Shown here: positions 34,458 to 42,203 of the stretch, one piece after another | Layout of the letters: each line of letters begins with the position of its first letter | Numbering within the stretch: position 1 is the stretch's first letter | Source of the DNA: Klenkia terrae | GTDB taxonomy: Bacteria; Actinomycetota; Actinomycetes; Mycobacteriales; Geodermatophilaceae | Length of the DNA stretch: 64,000 bases | Assembly (NCBI RefSeq): GCF_900491935.1 | Contig: NZ_UEXK01000004.1 | Coordinates: 1,801,061-1,865,060, forward strand | Direction of reading: 5' to 3' | Translations under genes and position numbers: made by a program | The notes under the pieces: generated by a model | Database searches by the model: none | What the model was told of the DNA's origin: nothing | Seen by the model: the letters and a program-made list of their open reading frames with translations, nothing else

Positions 34458-34517
34458 GGGGACTCCCGGGGAGCGGCGACGGGTGTGGGCACCGTAGCGG
34501 CAGGGCACGACAGGACG

Positions 34518-35387
34518 GTGACCTCTCCGCGCACCGCCCTCGTGACCGGCGCCTCCAGCGGCATCGGTCGCGCCACCGCCCTCCTGCTGGCCGAGCAGGG
34601 CGCCTCCCTGGTGCTCCTGGCCCGCGGCCGCGCCGCCCTCGACGAGGCCGCCGCCGAGTGCCGGGCCGCCGGCGCCGCCGACGTGGTGGTCGAGACCTGC
34701 GACGTCAACGACCGGGAGGGCATGGCCGCCGTCGTCCAGCGGGCCGGTGCCCTCGACCTGGTCGTGCACTCCGCGACCGTGATGGCCTACGGCGACGTGG
34801 AGGACCTGCCGCCCGAGGTGTTCGAGCAGGTCGTGGACACCGCCATCCACGGGACGGCGAACGTGGCGCGGCCGGTGCTGGCCACCTTCCGCCGGCAGGG
34901 CCGCGGCGACCTGGTCGTGGTCAGCTCGCTGCTGGCCTCGATCACCGCGCCGACGATGGGTGCCTACGCCACCGCCAAGTGGGGTCAGCTGGGGCTGATC
35001 CGCACCTTGCAGCAGGAGACCCGGGACGTGAAGGGGATCCACGTCTCCGCGGTCTCCCCGGGCGGGGTGAACACCCCGATCTACTACCAGGCCGCGACCG
35101 TGCTCGGGAACACCGGCCACCCGCCGCCGCCGGTCTACTCCCCGCGCCGGGTCGGCCAGGCGATCCTGGCCGTCGCCGAGAAGCCGCGGCGGCTCAAGCA
35201 GTCCGGCATCGCCAACCCGGTGATCATCGCCGGCTACCGGCTGGTGCCGCAGGTGTTCGACACCCTCGTCGGCCCGCTGCTCAAGGTGTTCGGGATGAGC
35301 CGGGACTCGGTGCCGCCCACCGACGGCAACGTGTTCGAGTCCCGCCCGGAGGAGAACGCCGCGAAGGGCCCCTGGCGCGACATCTGA
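34518..35387 (+). CDS. Short-chain dehydrogenase/reductase
   Basis: NAD(P)-dependent oxidoreductase of 289 residues. The nucleotide-binding TGASSGIGRATALLLAEQG is at the N-terminus, the catalytic Ser is in VVSSLLASITAPTMG and the YATAK motif carries Tyr and Lys; SPGGVNTPIYYQ follows. The long C-terminal tail (IIAGYRLVPQVFDTLVGPLL) contains a hydrophobic stretch seen in DltE/YdfG-like SDRs that contact membranes. GTG at 34518 has AGGA upstream. Divergent from pyruvate carboxylase. Substrate unknown. Confidence 0.9.
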   Translation: MTSPRTALVTGASSGIGRATALLLAEQGASLVLLARGRAALDEAAAECRAAGAADVVVETCDVNDREGMAAVVQRAGALDLVVHSATVMAYGDVEDLPPEVFEQVVDTAIHGTANVARPVLATFRRQGRGDLVVVSSLLASITAPTMGAYATAKWGQLGLIRTLQQETRDVKGIHVSAVSPGGVNTPIYYQAATVLGNTGHPPPPVYSPRRVGQAILAVAEKPRRLKQSGIANPVIIAGYRLVPQVFDTLVGPLLKVFGMSRDSVPPTDGNVFESRPEENAAKGPWRDI

Positions 35388-35420
35388 GCCACGTCAAGCC
35401 AACTGGACATCCAGCCCTCC

Positions 35421-35453
35421 TATATCAAGTAAAGTAGGCAACTACTTGATGTA
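35421..35453 (+). promoter_or_regulatory. Palindrome in fic promoter
   Basis: ATCAAGTA (35424-35431) and TACTTGAT (35443-35450) form a perfect 8-bp inverted repeat around 11 bases; three more bases per side pair with one mismatch. The right edge is next to the ribosome site GTAGGAGG of fic, so binding here should block fic expression. A second related palindrome lies downstream of fic at 36711-36740. Confidence 0.65.
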
Positions 35454-35462
35454 GGAGGCTCG

Positions 35463-36653
35463 GTGGACGTAGCCAGGTTCCGGAACAGCCCGGTGGGATC
35501 ACTCATCCCCATCCGCGGCACGGATGGACGCAGCGGCAGGGAGTACGACCACGCCGCGTTCCTCCCGGATGCCCTCGATGCCGAGCCTGCCCTCACGTCC
35601 GAGACCTGGCGAGCAGTCAGCCGCGCCAACCGTGCGCTGGGCAGGCTTCACCAGGCTGGTCGCCAGGTTCCCGCGCCTGCCCTCCTGAGGCGCCCGACGC
35701 TGCGCCGCGAGGCCCAGAGCACCTCGGCTCTGGAGGGCACGTTCGCCCCGCTCGAGGACGTGTTGGCGGCCGGAGCCGAGAGCGCGGACCCAGCGGCTTC
35801 CGCCGACCTGCTCGAGGTCCTCAACTACGTCTACGCCGCGGAGGATGCCTTCGAGTGGCTGTCCGAGGGTCGTCCGCTCACCGTCTCCCTGCTCGAGGAC
35901 CTCCAGGGCAGGCTGGTCGCCGGGACCGGGGCGGACACGGGCCGAGCCGGGCATGTGCGTGCCATCCAGGTCGCCATCGGCAGCCCGGACGGCGGCATCG
36001 AATCCGCGCGTTTCGTCCCGCCGCCGCCAGGTCCGGCCCTCGAAGCCGGACTGCGAGATCTCCTCACCTGGATCACCGAGGATGAGCCGCGTGACGCAGT
36101 CGTCGCCGCTGCCCAGGCCCACTACCAGTTCGAGACCCTGCACCCGTTCAACGACGGCAACGGACGCATCGGGCGATTGCTCGTCGTGCTGCAGCTGCTG
36201 CACGACGACGTCCTGGACGAGCCGCTCCTCAGCATCTCCCCCTGGTTCGAGCAGAGGCGCCGTGAGTACCAGGACCACCTGCTGGAGGTCAGCCGAACCG
36301 GCGACTGGGACGCCTGGGTCCGCTTCTTCGCTCGCGGCCTGGAGGCGTCGGCGACCGATACGGCACATCGCGTGGATGCACTCCTGCGGCTCCAGGAGCA
36401 GTACCTCTCGCTCGTGCGTGCCTCGGCGACGCAAGGTGTGGTCAGGGACATCGCGGAGTCCCTCATCGCCTACCCGTACCTGGACGTACCCGCCACGGCG
36501 CGCAGGACCGGCCGGACCTCCCAGGCCATCCTGACGGCGATGAACAAGCTCCTCGAGCTGGGGGTCCTCGCCGAGAGACCACCCGCTGGGCGCCGTCGTC
36601 GATTCGTCGCCCTCGACGTGGTCCGAGTGCTCAGCGCTCCCCCGACAGACTGA
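35463..36653 (+). CDS. fic: Fic-family AMPylase with inhibitory motif and C-terminal winged helix
   Basis: A 396-residue Fic protein that transfers AMP (or another nucleotide) to target hydroxyls. The inhibitory motif TSALEG (87-92, form S/T-x-x-x-E-G) lies N-terminal in the Fic_N region, so this is a class II self-inhibited enzyme. The active site HPFNDGNGRIGR begins at His227. A C-terminal winged-helix-like part (about 335-396; VPATARRTGRTSQAILTAMNKLLELGVL in two pieces) could bind DNA. GTG at 35463 with AGGAGG upstream. The base composition is a little lower than neighbours. Palindromes lie on both sides; self-regulation is inferred. No cognate antitoxin gene is needed or seen. Confidence 0.92.
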   Translation: MDVARFRNSPVGSLIPIRGTDGRSGREYDHAAFLPDALDAEPALTSETWRAVSRANRALGRLHQAGRQVPAPALLRRPTLRREAQSTSALEGTFAPLEDVLAAGAESADPAASADLLEVLNYVYAAEDAFEWLSEGRPLTVSLLEDLQGRLVAGTGADTGRAGHVRAIQVAIGSPDGGIESARFVPPPPGPALEAGLRDLLTWITEDEPRDAVVAAAQAHYQFETLHPFNDGNGRIGRLLVVLQLLHDDVLDEPLLSISPWFEQRRREYQDHLLEVSRTGDWDAWVRFFARGLEASATDTAHRVDALLRLQEQYLSLVRASATQGVVRDIAESLIAYPYLDVPATARRTGRTSQAILTAMNKLLELGVLAERPPAGRRRRFVALDVVRVLSAPPTD

Positions 36654-36700
36654 CCGCCGCCGCCCGGCACGTCCGGTCGACGTCAAGAGCGCTGGACATG

Positions 36701-36750
36701 GACGGTGCTCATATCAAGTTTTCTGCTCAGAACTTGATATAAGCACCGTC
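36701..36750. promoter_or_regulatory. Long near-perfect palindrome between fic and DUF1772 gene
   Basis: The inner arms ATATCAAGTT (36711-36720) and AACTTGATAT (36731-36740) are perfect; outer arms GACGGTGCT (36701-36709) and AGCACCGTC (36742-36750) are also perfect, with one mismatched pair between. That makes 20-bp arms around a 10-base loop. The core matches the fic promoter palindrome. It could be an operator for the next gene, a terminator hairpin for fic, or both; GGAGG of the next gene follows at once. Confidence 0.65.
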
Positions 36751-36765
36751 AAGGAGGCCGGTACG

Positions 36766-37185
36766 GTGCCGCTCGTGGAGCTGCTGGGCACCCTCACCGC
36801 CGTCGGCTGCGCCCTGGTGGGCGGGGTGTTCTTCGCGTTCAGCGGGTTCGTGATGCCCGCGCTGGGGCGGCTGGACGACGGGGCGTCGGCGATGCGGGCG
36901 GTGAACGTGACCGCCGTCCGGCCGCCGTTGATGGTCCTGCTGTTCGGGACGGCGGCCGCCTGCGTCGCCGTCCTCGTGGTGGGCCCCGGCGTGCTGCCCC
37001 GGGTGGGTGCGGGGCTGTACCTGGCCGGCACCGTCGGGGTGACGATCGCGGCGAACGTGCCGCTCAACGACCGCCTGGAGCGGGATCCGTCGACCTGGCC
37101 GGCGTACCTGCGGGCGTGGACGCGGTGGAACTCGCTGCGCACGGCAGCGGCGACCGTCGCGTCGGTGCTGCTCCTCCTCGCCTGA
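36766..37185 (+). CDS. DUF1772 (anthrone oxygenase-like) membrane protein
   Basis: A 139-residue protein with four predicted membrane segments: VGCALVGGVFFAFSGFVMPAL, PLMVLLFGTAAACVAVLVV, VGAGLYLAGTVGVTIA and the C-terminal SVLLLLA end (quoted in parts). GGVFFAFSGFVMPAL and NVPLNDRLE are typical of DUF1772 proteins, for which the reference is a putative anthrone/anthraquinone oxygenase; activity is unknown here. GTG at 36766 with GGAGG upstream. The long palindrome at 36701-36750 lies directly in front of the ribosome site, so its expression is likely tied to the Fic regulator. Confidence 0.8.
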   Translation: MPLVELLGTLTAVGCALVGGVFFAFSGFVMPALGRLDDGASAMRAVNVTAVRPPLMVLLFGTAAACVAVLVVGPGVLPRVGAGLYLAGTVGVTIAANVPLNDRLERDPSTWPAYLRAWTRWNSLRTAAATVASVLLLLA

Positions 37186-37248
37186 GGCGTCATGTGACGG
37201 TGACGCACCATTCCCGGCCTCGAATGGTGCGTAGGCGTCATGTGACGG
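37185..37248. repeat. Two direct 16-bp repeats bracketing an 11-bp hairpin
   Basis: AGGCGTCATGTGACGG occurs at 37185-37200 and 37233-37248, and each copy contains the near-palindrome GTCATGTGAC. Between them ACGCACCATTC (37203-37213) and GAATGGTGCGT (37222-37232) form a perfect 11-bp stem with an 8-nt loop. The unit begins at the last base of the DUF1772 stop. It may be a terminator within a small interspersed repeat. Confidence 0.6.
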
Positions 37249-37281
37249 CGGGCGGGTGCACGACGGAACCCGCAGAGTGGG

Positions 37282-38211
37282 GTGGTGAACCCCTTCGACG
37301 CGGCGCGGGCCGCCTTCCGCGGGCGCGTCTCCGGCGATCCCACCGGCGCACCCGACTGGGTCCGGGAGATCGCCACCGTCGGCACGGGTGACGGCTGGTT
37401 CGACCCGGACGGCGTCGTCTGGCGGGTGCACGGCGACCTGTCCACGCTGGTCGGCGGGGTGGCGGCGCTGCTCGGCCAAGGCGCGCACCCCCTCGCGTTG
37501 GCCGGCGTGCAGCGGCACTCGGCCTACCGCGAGGACCCGTGGAAGCGGCTGGCCGGCACCGCGCGCTGGCTCGTGGTGAGCACCTTCGGCTCGGCGCAGC
37601 TGGCCGAGCGGGAGTCCGCCCGGGTCCGTGGCATGCACCGCCGGGTGAAGGGCACGCTGGACGACGGCCGCACCTACTCCGCCGGCGACCCCGACCTGCT
37701 GCGCTGGGTGCACCTGGCCTTCACCGACGCGTTCCTGGCCGCGCAGACCGCCGTCGGTCGGGACATGAGCCGGTTCGGCCCGCGCTGGGGCGACGACTAC
37801 GTGCGCGAGTGGGCCCGCACCGCGGAGCGGCTGGGTGCCACCGACCTGCCGACCACCCGGACCGAGCTGGCCGAGGCCATCCGCGGCTACCGCCCGGTGC
37901 TGGAGCCGGTGCCCGACGACCTGCTGGCGTTCCTGCAGGCCCCGACCGGGTTGTCCGCGCCCGAGCGGCTGGTCTACGCCGGGTTCTCCGGCGGCGCGGC
38001 CCGGCTGGTCTCCCCCACCATCGCGCCGCTGGCCCGGGTGCCCGGTCGCGCGTCCCGGTCGCCGCTGGACCGTGCCCAGCTGCTGGTCACCGAGGCCCAG
38101 CTCCGCGCGCTCAACCTGGCCCTGGGCTCGCACAGCCCGAGCGAGGAGGCCGCGAGATGGCGCCTGGGCACGGGCCCCGCTCCCGCCTGGGCGACCTCCC
38201 TGGCGAGTTGA
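37282..38211 (+). CDS. DUF2236 / MpaB-like oxygenase-family protein
   Basis: A 309-residue member of the DUF2236 group related to MpaB' and latex-clearing heme proteins. GDLSTLVGGVAALLGQGAHPLALAGVQRHS (as LVGGVAALLGQGAHPLA and GVQRHS), ARVRGMHRRVKG and WVHLAFTDAFLAA are the family signature regions, with several His and Arg residues that could bind a heme. No signal peptide. Reaction is unknown; some relatives cleave polyisoprenoid double bonds. GTG-GTG tandem starts occur at 37282 and 37285. The stop lies inside the long hairpin at 38206-38280. Confidence 0.82.
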   Translation: MVNPFDAARAAFRGRVSGDPTGAPDWVREIATVGTGDGWFDPDGVVWRVHGDLSTLVGGVAALLGQGAHPLALAGVQRHSAYREDPWKRLAGTARWLVVSTFGSAQLAERESARVRGMHRRVKGTLDDGRTYSAGDPDLLRWVHLAFTDAFLAAQTAVGRDMSRFGPRWGDDYVREWARTAERLGATDLPTTRTELAEAIRGYRPVLEPVPDDLLAFLQAPTGLSAPERLVYAGFSGGAARLVSPTIAPLARVPGRASRSPLDRAQLLVTEAQLRALNLALGSHSPSEEAARWRLGTGPAPAWATSLAS

Positions 38212-38280
38212 TCATCGTCAGCTGCAGGTGAGGACGCGCACTCCTGGGCGTGTCCGGGCTGCACCTGGCGATGATCAACT
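38206..38280. repeat. Long imperfect hairpin between DUF2236 and ilvA genes
   Basis: The left arm 38206-38227 (AGTTGATCATCGTCAGCTGCAG begins it) and right arm 38259-38280 pair over 22 bp with two mismatches around a 31-nt loop, and the loop has a partial inner stem (GGAC-CGC against GCG-GTCC). It overlaps the last codon and stop of the DUF2236 gene. Possible terminator or REP-like element. Confidence 0.6.
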
Positions 38281-38306
38281 GCGGCGCTGAGGGGAGGATG
38301 GCCCCC

Positions 38307-39542
38307 GTGAGCTTCTCCCGGCTGGTCGAGGACGCCGTCGGCCGGTTGGCCGGGGTCGCCGAGCGCACCCCCGTGCAGCGCAACCCGCGGCTGTCGGCCA
38401 TCACCGGCGCCGACGTCTGGTTCAAGCGCGAGGACCTGCAGGTCGGCCGCTCCTACAAGGTGCGCGGCGCCTACAACACGATCGCCCAGCTCGACCGGGG
38501 CAGCGCCGTGGTCACCGCCAGCGCCGGCAACCACGCGCAGGGCTTCGCGCACGCCTGCGCGACGCTGGGGGTGCGCGGCACGGTCGTCGTCCCCGGGACG
38601 ACGCCCAAGCAGAAGCGGCAGCGGATCGCCGCGCTCGGCGGGGACGCGATCACCCTGCTGGTCGACGGCGACACCTACGACGACTCCGCCCGGGTCGCCG
38701 CCGACCTCGCCGCCCGCACCGGCGCGGTCGTCGTCCCGGCGTTCGACGCGCTGTCCACCGTCGCCGGGCAGGCCACCGTGGCCGTGGAGTTCCTGGCCCA
38801 GCTGGCGCGGGTGCCCGACGTCGTCGTCCTGCCGGTCGGCGGCGGCGGCCTGCTGGCCGGCTGCGCGACCTGGCTGCGCGAGCACGCGCCCGGGACCCGG
38901 GTCGTCGGCGTGGAGCCGGCCGGGGCCGCCGGGATGGCCGCCGCGCTGGTCGCCGGGGAACCGGTGACGCTGGCCGAGATCGACACCTTCGTCGACGGTG
39001 CCGCCGTCCGCCGGGCCGGGGAGGTCACCTTCCCGCTCGTGCGCGACGCCGGGGTCGAGGTGGTCGCGGTGCCCGAGGGCGCGGTCTGCACCGAGATGCT
39101 CGACCTGTACCAGGTGGACGGCGTCATCGCCGAGCCCGCCGGGGCGCTCGCCGGCGCCGCCCTGGCGTCCGGGGTGGTCACCGTCGACCCGGGGACGACG
39201 GTGCTGGCGCTGCTGTCCGGCGGGAACAACGACGTCAGCCGGTACGCCGAGGTGGTCGAGCGCTCGCTCGTGCACCGCGGGCTCAAGCACTACTTCCTGG
39301 TCGAGTTCCCGCAGGAGCCCGGGGCGCTGCGCCGGTTCCTGCACGAGGTGCTGGGCCCGGACGACGACATAGTGCTGTTCGAGTACCAGAAGCGTGACAA
39401 CCGCGAGACCGGCGCCGCGCTGGTCGGCATCGAGCTCGGCGCCGCCACCGGCCTCACCCCGCTGCTGGCCCGGATCGCCGCCGGTCCGCTGCGCATCCAG
39501 CACCTGGCCCCCGGCACGACGGCCTACCGCTTCCTGGTCTGA
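38307..39542 (+). CDS. ilvA: Threonine ammonia-lyase (biosynthetic, short ACT form)
   Basis: PLP enzyme converting threonine to 2-oxobutanoate and ammonia, the first step to isoleucine. The 411 residues match the ~409-residue IlvA form with one C-terminal ACT-like region (HYFLVEFPQEPGALRRFLHEVLG). PLP Lys is in VGRSYKVRGAYNTI, phosphate loop GGGGLLAG, and SAGNHAQGFA. The GTG at 38307 is chosen because GGGGAGG lies 9 bases before it; an in-frame ATG at 38298 abuts the Shine-Dalgarno without space. Isoleucine feedback control through the ACT region is expected from the family. Confidence 0.93.
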   Translation: MSFSRLVEDAVGRLAGVAERTPVQRNPRLSAITGADVWFKREDLQVGRSYKVRGAYNTIAQLDRGSAVVTASAGNHAQGFAHACATLGVRGTVVVPGTTPKQKRQRIAALGGDAITLLVDGDTYDDSARVAADLAARTGAVVVPAFDALSTVAGQATVAVEFLAQLARVPDVVVLPVGGGGLLAGCATWLREHAPGTRVVGVEPAGAAGMAAALVAGEPVTLAEIDTFVDGAAVRRAGEVTFPLVRDAGVEVVAVPEGAVCTEMLDLYQVDGVIAEPAGALAGAALASGVVTVDPGTTVLALLSGGNNDVSRYAEVVERSLVHRGLKHYFLVEFPQEPGALRRFLHEVLGPDDDIVLFEYQKRDNRETGAALVGIELGAATGLTPLLARIAAGPLRIQHLAPGTTAYRFLV

Positions 39543-39560
39543 CCCGGGCAGGATGCCGGG

Positions 39561-39791
39561 ATGACCGGCGTCCCCGAGGGCTTCGACCACCGCGTCCGCA
39601 AGGACGGCGACGTCGAGGTCACCCACCACGGCCGACCGGCGGCCACCCTCCGCGGGGCCGCGGCCGCCCGGTTCCTCGCCGACGTCGCCGCCGGGGCGGA
39701 CCCCCAGCAGCTGATGGCCCGGGTGACCGGCAACTACGCCCGCGGCAACGAGCGCACCGCCCGCCAGCACCCCCGCAACCGGGGGCGCTGA
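39561..39791 (+). CDS. Small conserved protein of unknown function
   Basis: A 76-residue protein, MTGVPEGFDHRVRKDGDVEVTHHGRPAATL and so on (opening in parts), rich in Arg and Ala with no membrane segment. VEVTHHGRPAATLRG and AARFLADV resemble small actinobacterial proteins annotated only as hypothetical. It follows ilvA by 18 bp on the same strand and is convergent with the AceE-like gene, separated by three bases. Co-expression with ilvA is likely; function unknown. Confidence 0.6.
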   Translation: MTGVPEGFDHRVRKDGDVEVTHHGRPAATLRGAAAARFLADVAAGADPQQLMARVTGNYARGNERTARQHPRNRGR

Positions 39792-39794
39792 GGC

Positions 39795-42101
39795 TCAGTC
39801 GACGAGGTCCAGCGCCGCGGCGACGACCGCGTCGGTGTCGATGCCGTGGTGGGCGTAGACGCTGGCCAGGTCGCCGGACTGGCCGAACCGGGTCACGCCC
39901 AGGTGCACCGCGGGCACCCGGTGGACGCCGGCCAGGAACGCCAGCGTGTGCGGGTGCCCGTCCAGCACGGTGACCATCGGGGTCGCCCGCTCGGCCGGGA
40001 AGGCCTGGTCGAGGACGGCGGTCGGGGCGTCGTCCTGCCCGCGGCGGGCCTGCAGCGCGCGGAACAGCAGCCCCGGGCTGGTCACCACGACCACGTCGGC
40101 GGGGTGGCCCAGCCCGGCGAGCCGGTCGGCGGCGGCCAGCGCCTCGGGGACCAGGGCGCCCATCGTCACCACCGTGACGGACGGGTCGGTCACCCGGCGC
40201 AGCGCATACGCCCCGGCCACCACCTGGCGACGTCGGCGCTCGCGGGCGGCCGGGTCCTCGGGGACCGAGGCCAGCGTCTGGTCGACCGGGCGGGTGGACA
40301 GCCGCAGGTAGGCGCTGGTGCCGTCGGGCCGGCCCAGCCGGCCGAGCGAGGCCAGCAGGCACCACTCGGTGTCCAGGGCGAACGCCGGCTCGTAGGTGAC
40401 GACGCCGGGCTGCTCCAGGCCGATGGACGGCGTGGTGATCGACTGGTGCGCCCCGCCCTCCCCGGCCAGCGTCACCCCGGACGGCGTGCCGACCAGGATC
40501 GACTGGCCGCCGGCGTAGACGCCGAAGCTCCACGGCTCGAGCGCCCGGGAGACGAACGGGTCGTACATGACCCCGATCGGCAGCAGCGGCTGGTCCCACC
40601 GGTTCCACGTGGAACCCAGCTCGCCCATCAGCCCGACCAGGTTGACCTCGGCGATGCCGAGTTCGACGTGCTGGCCCGACGGGCGCTCGCGCCAGTGCAG
40701 GATCGTCTCGGGGTCGTCGGAGAACCAGTCGCGGCGGTCCTCGGCCGACCAGACGCCGACCTTGTTCACCCAGCCGCCCAGGTTCGTCGAGGACGACACG
40801 TCGGGGCTGACGGTGACCACCCGGGCGCCGGCCTCGGGCGCGGCCCGGTTGAGGTCGAGCAAGGTGCGACCGAGCGCGGCCTGGGTGGTCGCCGTCCCGC
40901 TCGGCGTCCGGCCCAGGTCGCTGGGGACGGCCGGGGCCTTCGCGCCCTCGTGCTCGGTGCGCCGCAACCGGGCGGCTGCCCCGGCCAGCAGCTCGGCGGG
41001 CGCGGAGCCCGGGTCGAACGGCGCCCACGGGTCGGCCGGGTCCACGCCGACCCGGGCGGCCAGCTCGTGCAGCTGGGCCTCGCTGAGCAGCGCGGAGTGG
41101 TTCTGCGGGTGGCCCTCGGTGGCCAGCCCGTAGCCCTTGAGCGTGTAGGCCAGCACCACGGTGGGCCGGGTGTCGTCGATCTGGCCGAACGCGGCACGCA
41201 GCGCGGCCAGGTCGTGCCCGCCCAGGTTTCGGACGGCGGCCACCAGGTCCTCGTCGGCCACCCCGGCGATCAGCCCGGCCACCGCTGCCGCGCCCTCGCC
41301 GTCCCCGGGCAGGTGCTCGCGCAGCTCGGCGGCGGTGCGCCGGAGCATCCGCTGGTACTCCGGGTTGGTCATGGTGTCGATCCGGTCGCGCAGCTCGGGG
41401 CCGCCGTCCCGGGTGAACAGCTCCTCCAGCAGGGCGCCGTACTTGACGGTGAGCACCTGCCAGCCGGCGGCGGCGAACATGCCCTGCAGCCGGGTCGCGC
41501 CGAACGTGGGCACCACCCGGTCCAGGGACTGCCGGTTGAGGTCGACCACCCAGACGACCTCGCCCAGCTCGGCGACCATCGGGTCGACCACGGCCTCCCA
41601 GACCGCGCCCTCGTCGAGCTCGGCGTCCCCGACCAGCGACCACTGGCGGCCCGCGCCGCCCGTGCCGAACTGGGTGTTGACGTAGCGGCGGGCGATCGCG
41701 CCCCAGATCGGCGCGGTCGCCCCGATCCCGACCGAGCCGGTGGAGTAGTCCGCCGGGACCGGGTCCTTGAGCCGCGACGGGTAGGACTGCAGCCCGCCGA
41801 ACTCCCGCAACGTGGTCAGCTTCTCCGCCGGCAGCTGACCCAGCAGGTACTCCAGGGCGTGCAGCACCGGCGAGGCGTGCGGCTTCACCGACACCCGGTC
41901 CTCCGGGCCCAGCGTCTCCAGCCACAGCGCGGTCATGATCGTGGTGATCGACGCACTCGACGCCTGGTGCCCGCCCACCTTCAGCCCCGAGGGGTTGGGC
42001 CGCACCCGGTTGGCGTGGTCGACGATCGCGCTGGCCAGCCACAGCACCCGCTGCTCGACCTGGCGGAGGGTCGCGTCGTCGGTGCCGGGGTGCGCGGTCA
42101 T
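39795..42101 (-). CDS. AceE/transketolase-like thiamine-diphosphate enzyme
   Basis: A 768-residue TPP enzyme resembling the homodimeric pyruvate dehydrogenase E1 (AceE, about 890) but shorter. The N-terminal half shows LKVGGHQASSASITTIMTALW, VKPHASPVLHALEYLLGQ and SLVGDAELDEGAVWEA followed by VVWVVDLNRQSLD, which fits the GDx-(about 28)-N TPP-binding motif. The middle domain has GIAEVNLVGLMGELGSTW with the Glu that activates TPP, and a C-terminal transketolase-C lobe. The substrate is likely a 2-oxo acid but could be a ketose phosphate. ATG at 42101; an ATG at 42113 is also possible. No E2/E3 genes nearby. Confidence 0.8.
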   Translation of the reverse strand: MTAHPGTDDATLRQVEQRVLWLASAIVDHANRVRPNPSGLKVGGHQASSASITTIMTALWLETLGPEDRVSVKPHASPVLHALEYLLGQLPAEKLTTLREFGGLQSYPSRLKDPVPADYSTGSVGIGATAPIWGAIARRYVNTQFGTGGAGRQWSLVGDAELDEGAVWEAVVDPMVAELGEVVWVVDLNRQSLDRVVPTFGATRLQGMFAAAGWQVLTVKYGALLEELFTRDGGPELRDRIDTMTNPEYQRMLRRTAAELREHLPGDGEGAAAVAGLIAGVADEDLVAAVRNLGGHDLAALRAAFGQIDDTRPTVVLAYTLKGYGLATEGHPQNHSALLSEAQLHELAARVGVDPADPWAPFDPGSAPAELLAGAAARLRRTEHEGAKAPAVPSDLGRTPSGTATTQAALGRTLLDLNRAAPEAGARVVTVSPDVSSSTNLGGWVNKVGVWSAEDRRDWFSDDPETILHWRERPSGQHVELGIAEVNLVGLMGELGSTWNRWDQPLLPIGVMYDPFVSRALEPWSFGVYAGGQSILVGTPSGVTLAGEGGAHQSITTPSIGLEQPGVVTYEPAFALDTEWCLLASLGRLGRPDGTSAYLRLSTRPVDQTLASVPEDPAARERRRRQVVAGAYALRRVTDPSVTVVTMGALVPEALAAADRLAGLGHPADVVVVTSPGLLFRALQARRGQDDAPTAVLDQAFPAERATPMVTVLDGHPHTLAFLAGVHRVPAVHLGVTRFGQSGDLASVYAHHGIDTDAVVAAALDLVD

Positions 42102-42203
42102 GCCCGCCAGCATGCCCACCCGCACCGGCCTAGGGTGCGGGCGGGTTGTGCGCCCGGCCACAGCCCAGGACGCCGTCGTCCGGGTCGACCCCTGGGAGCC
42201 ACC

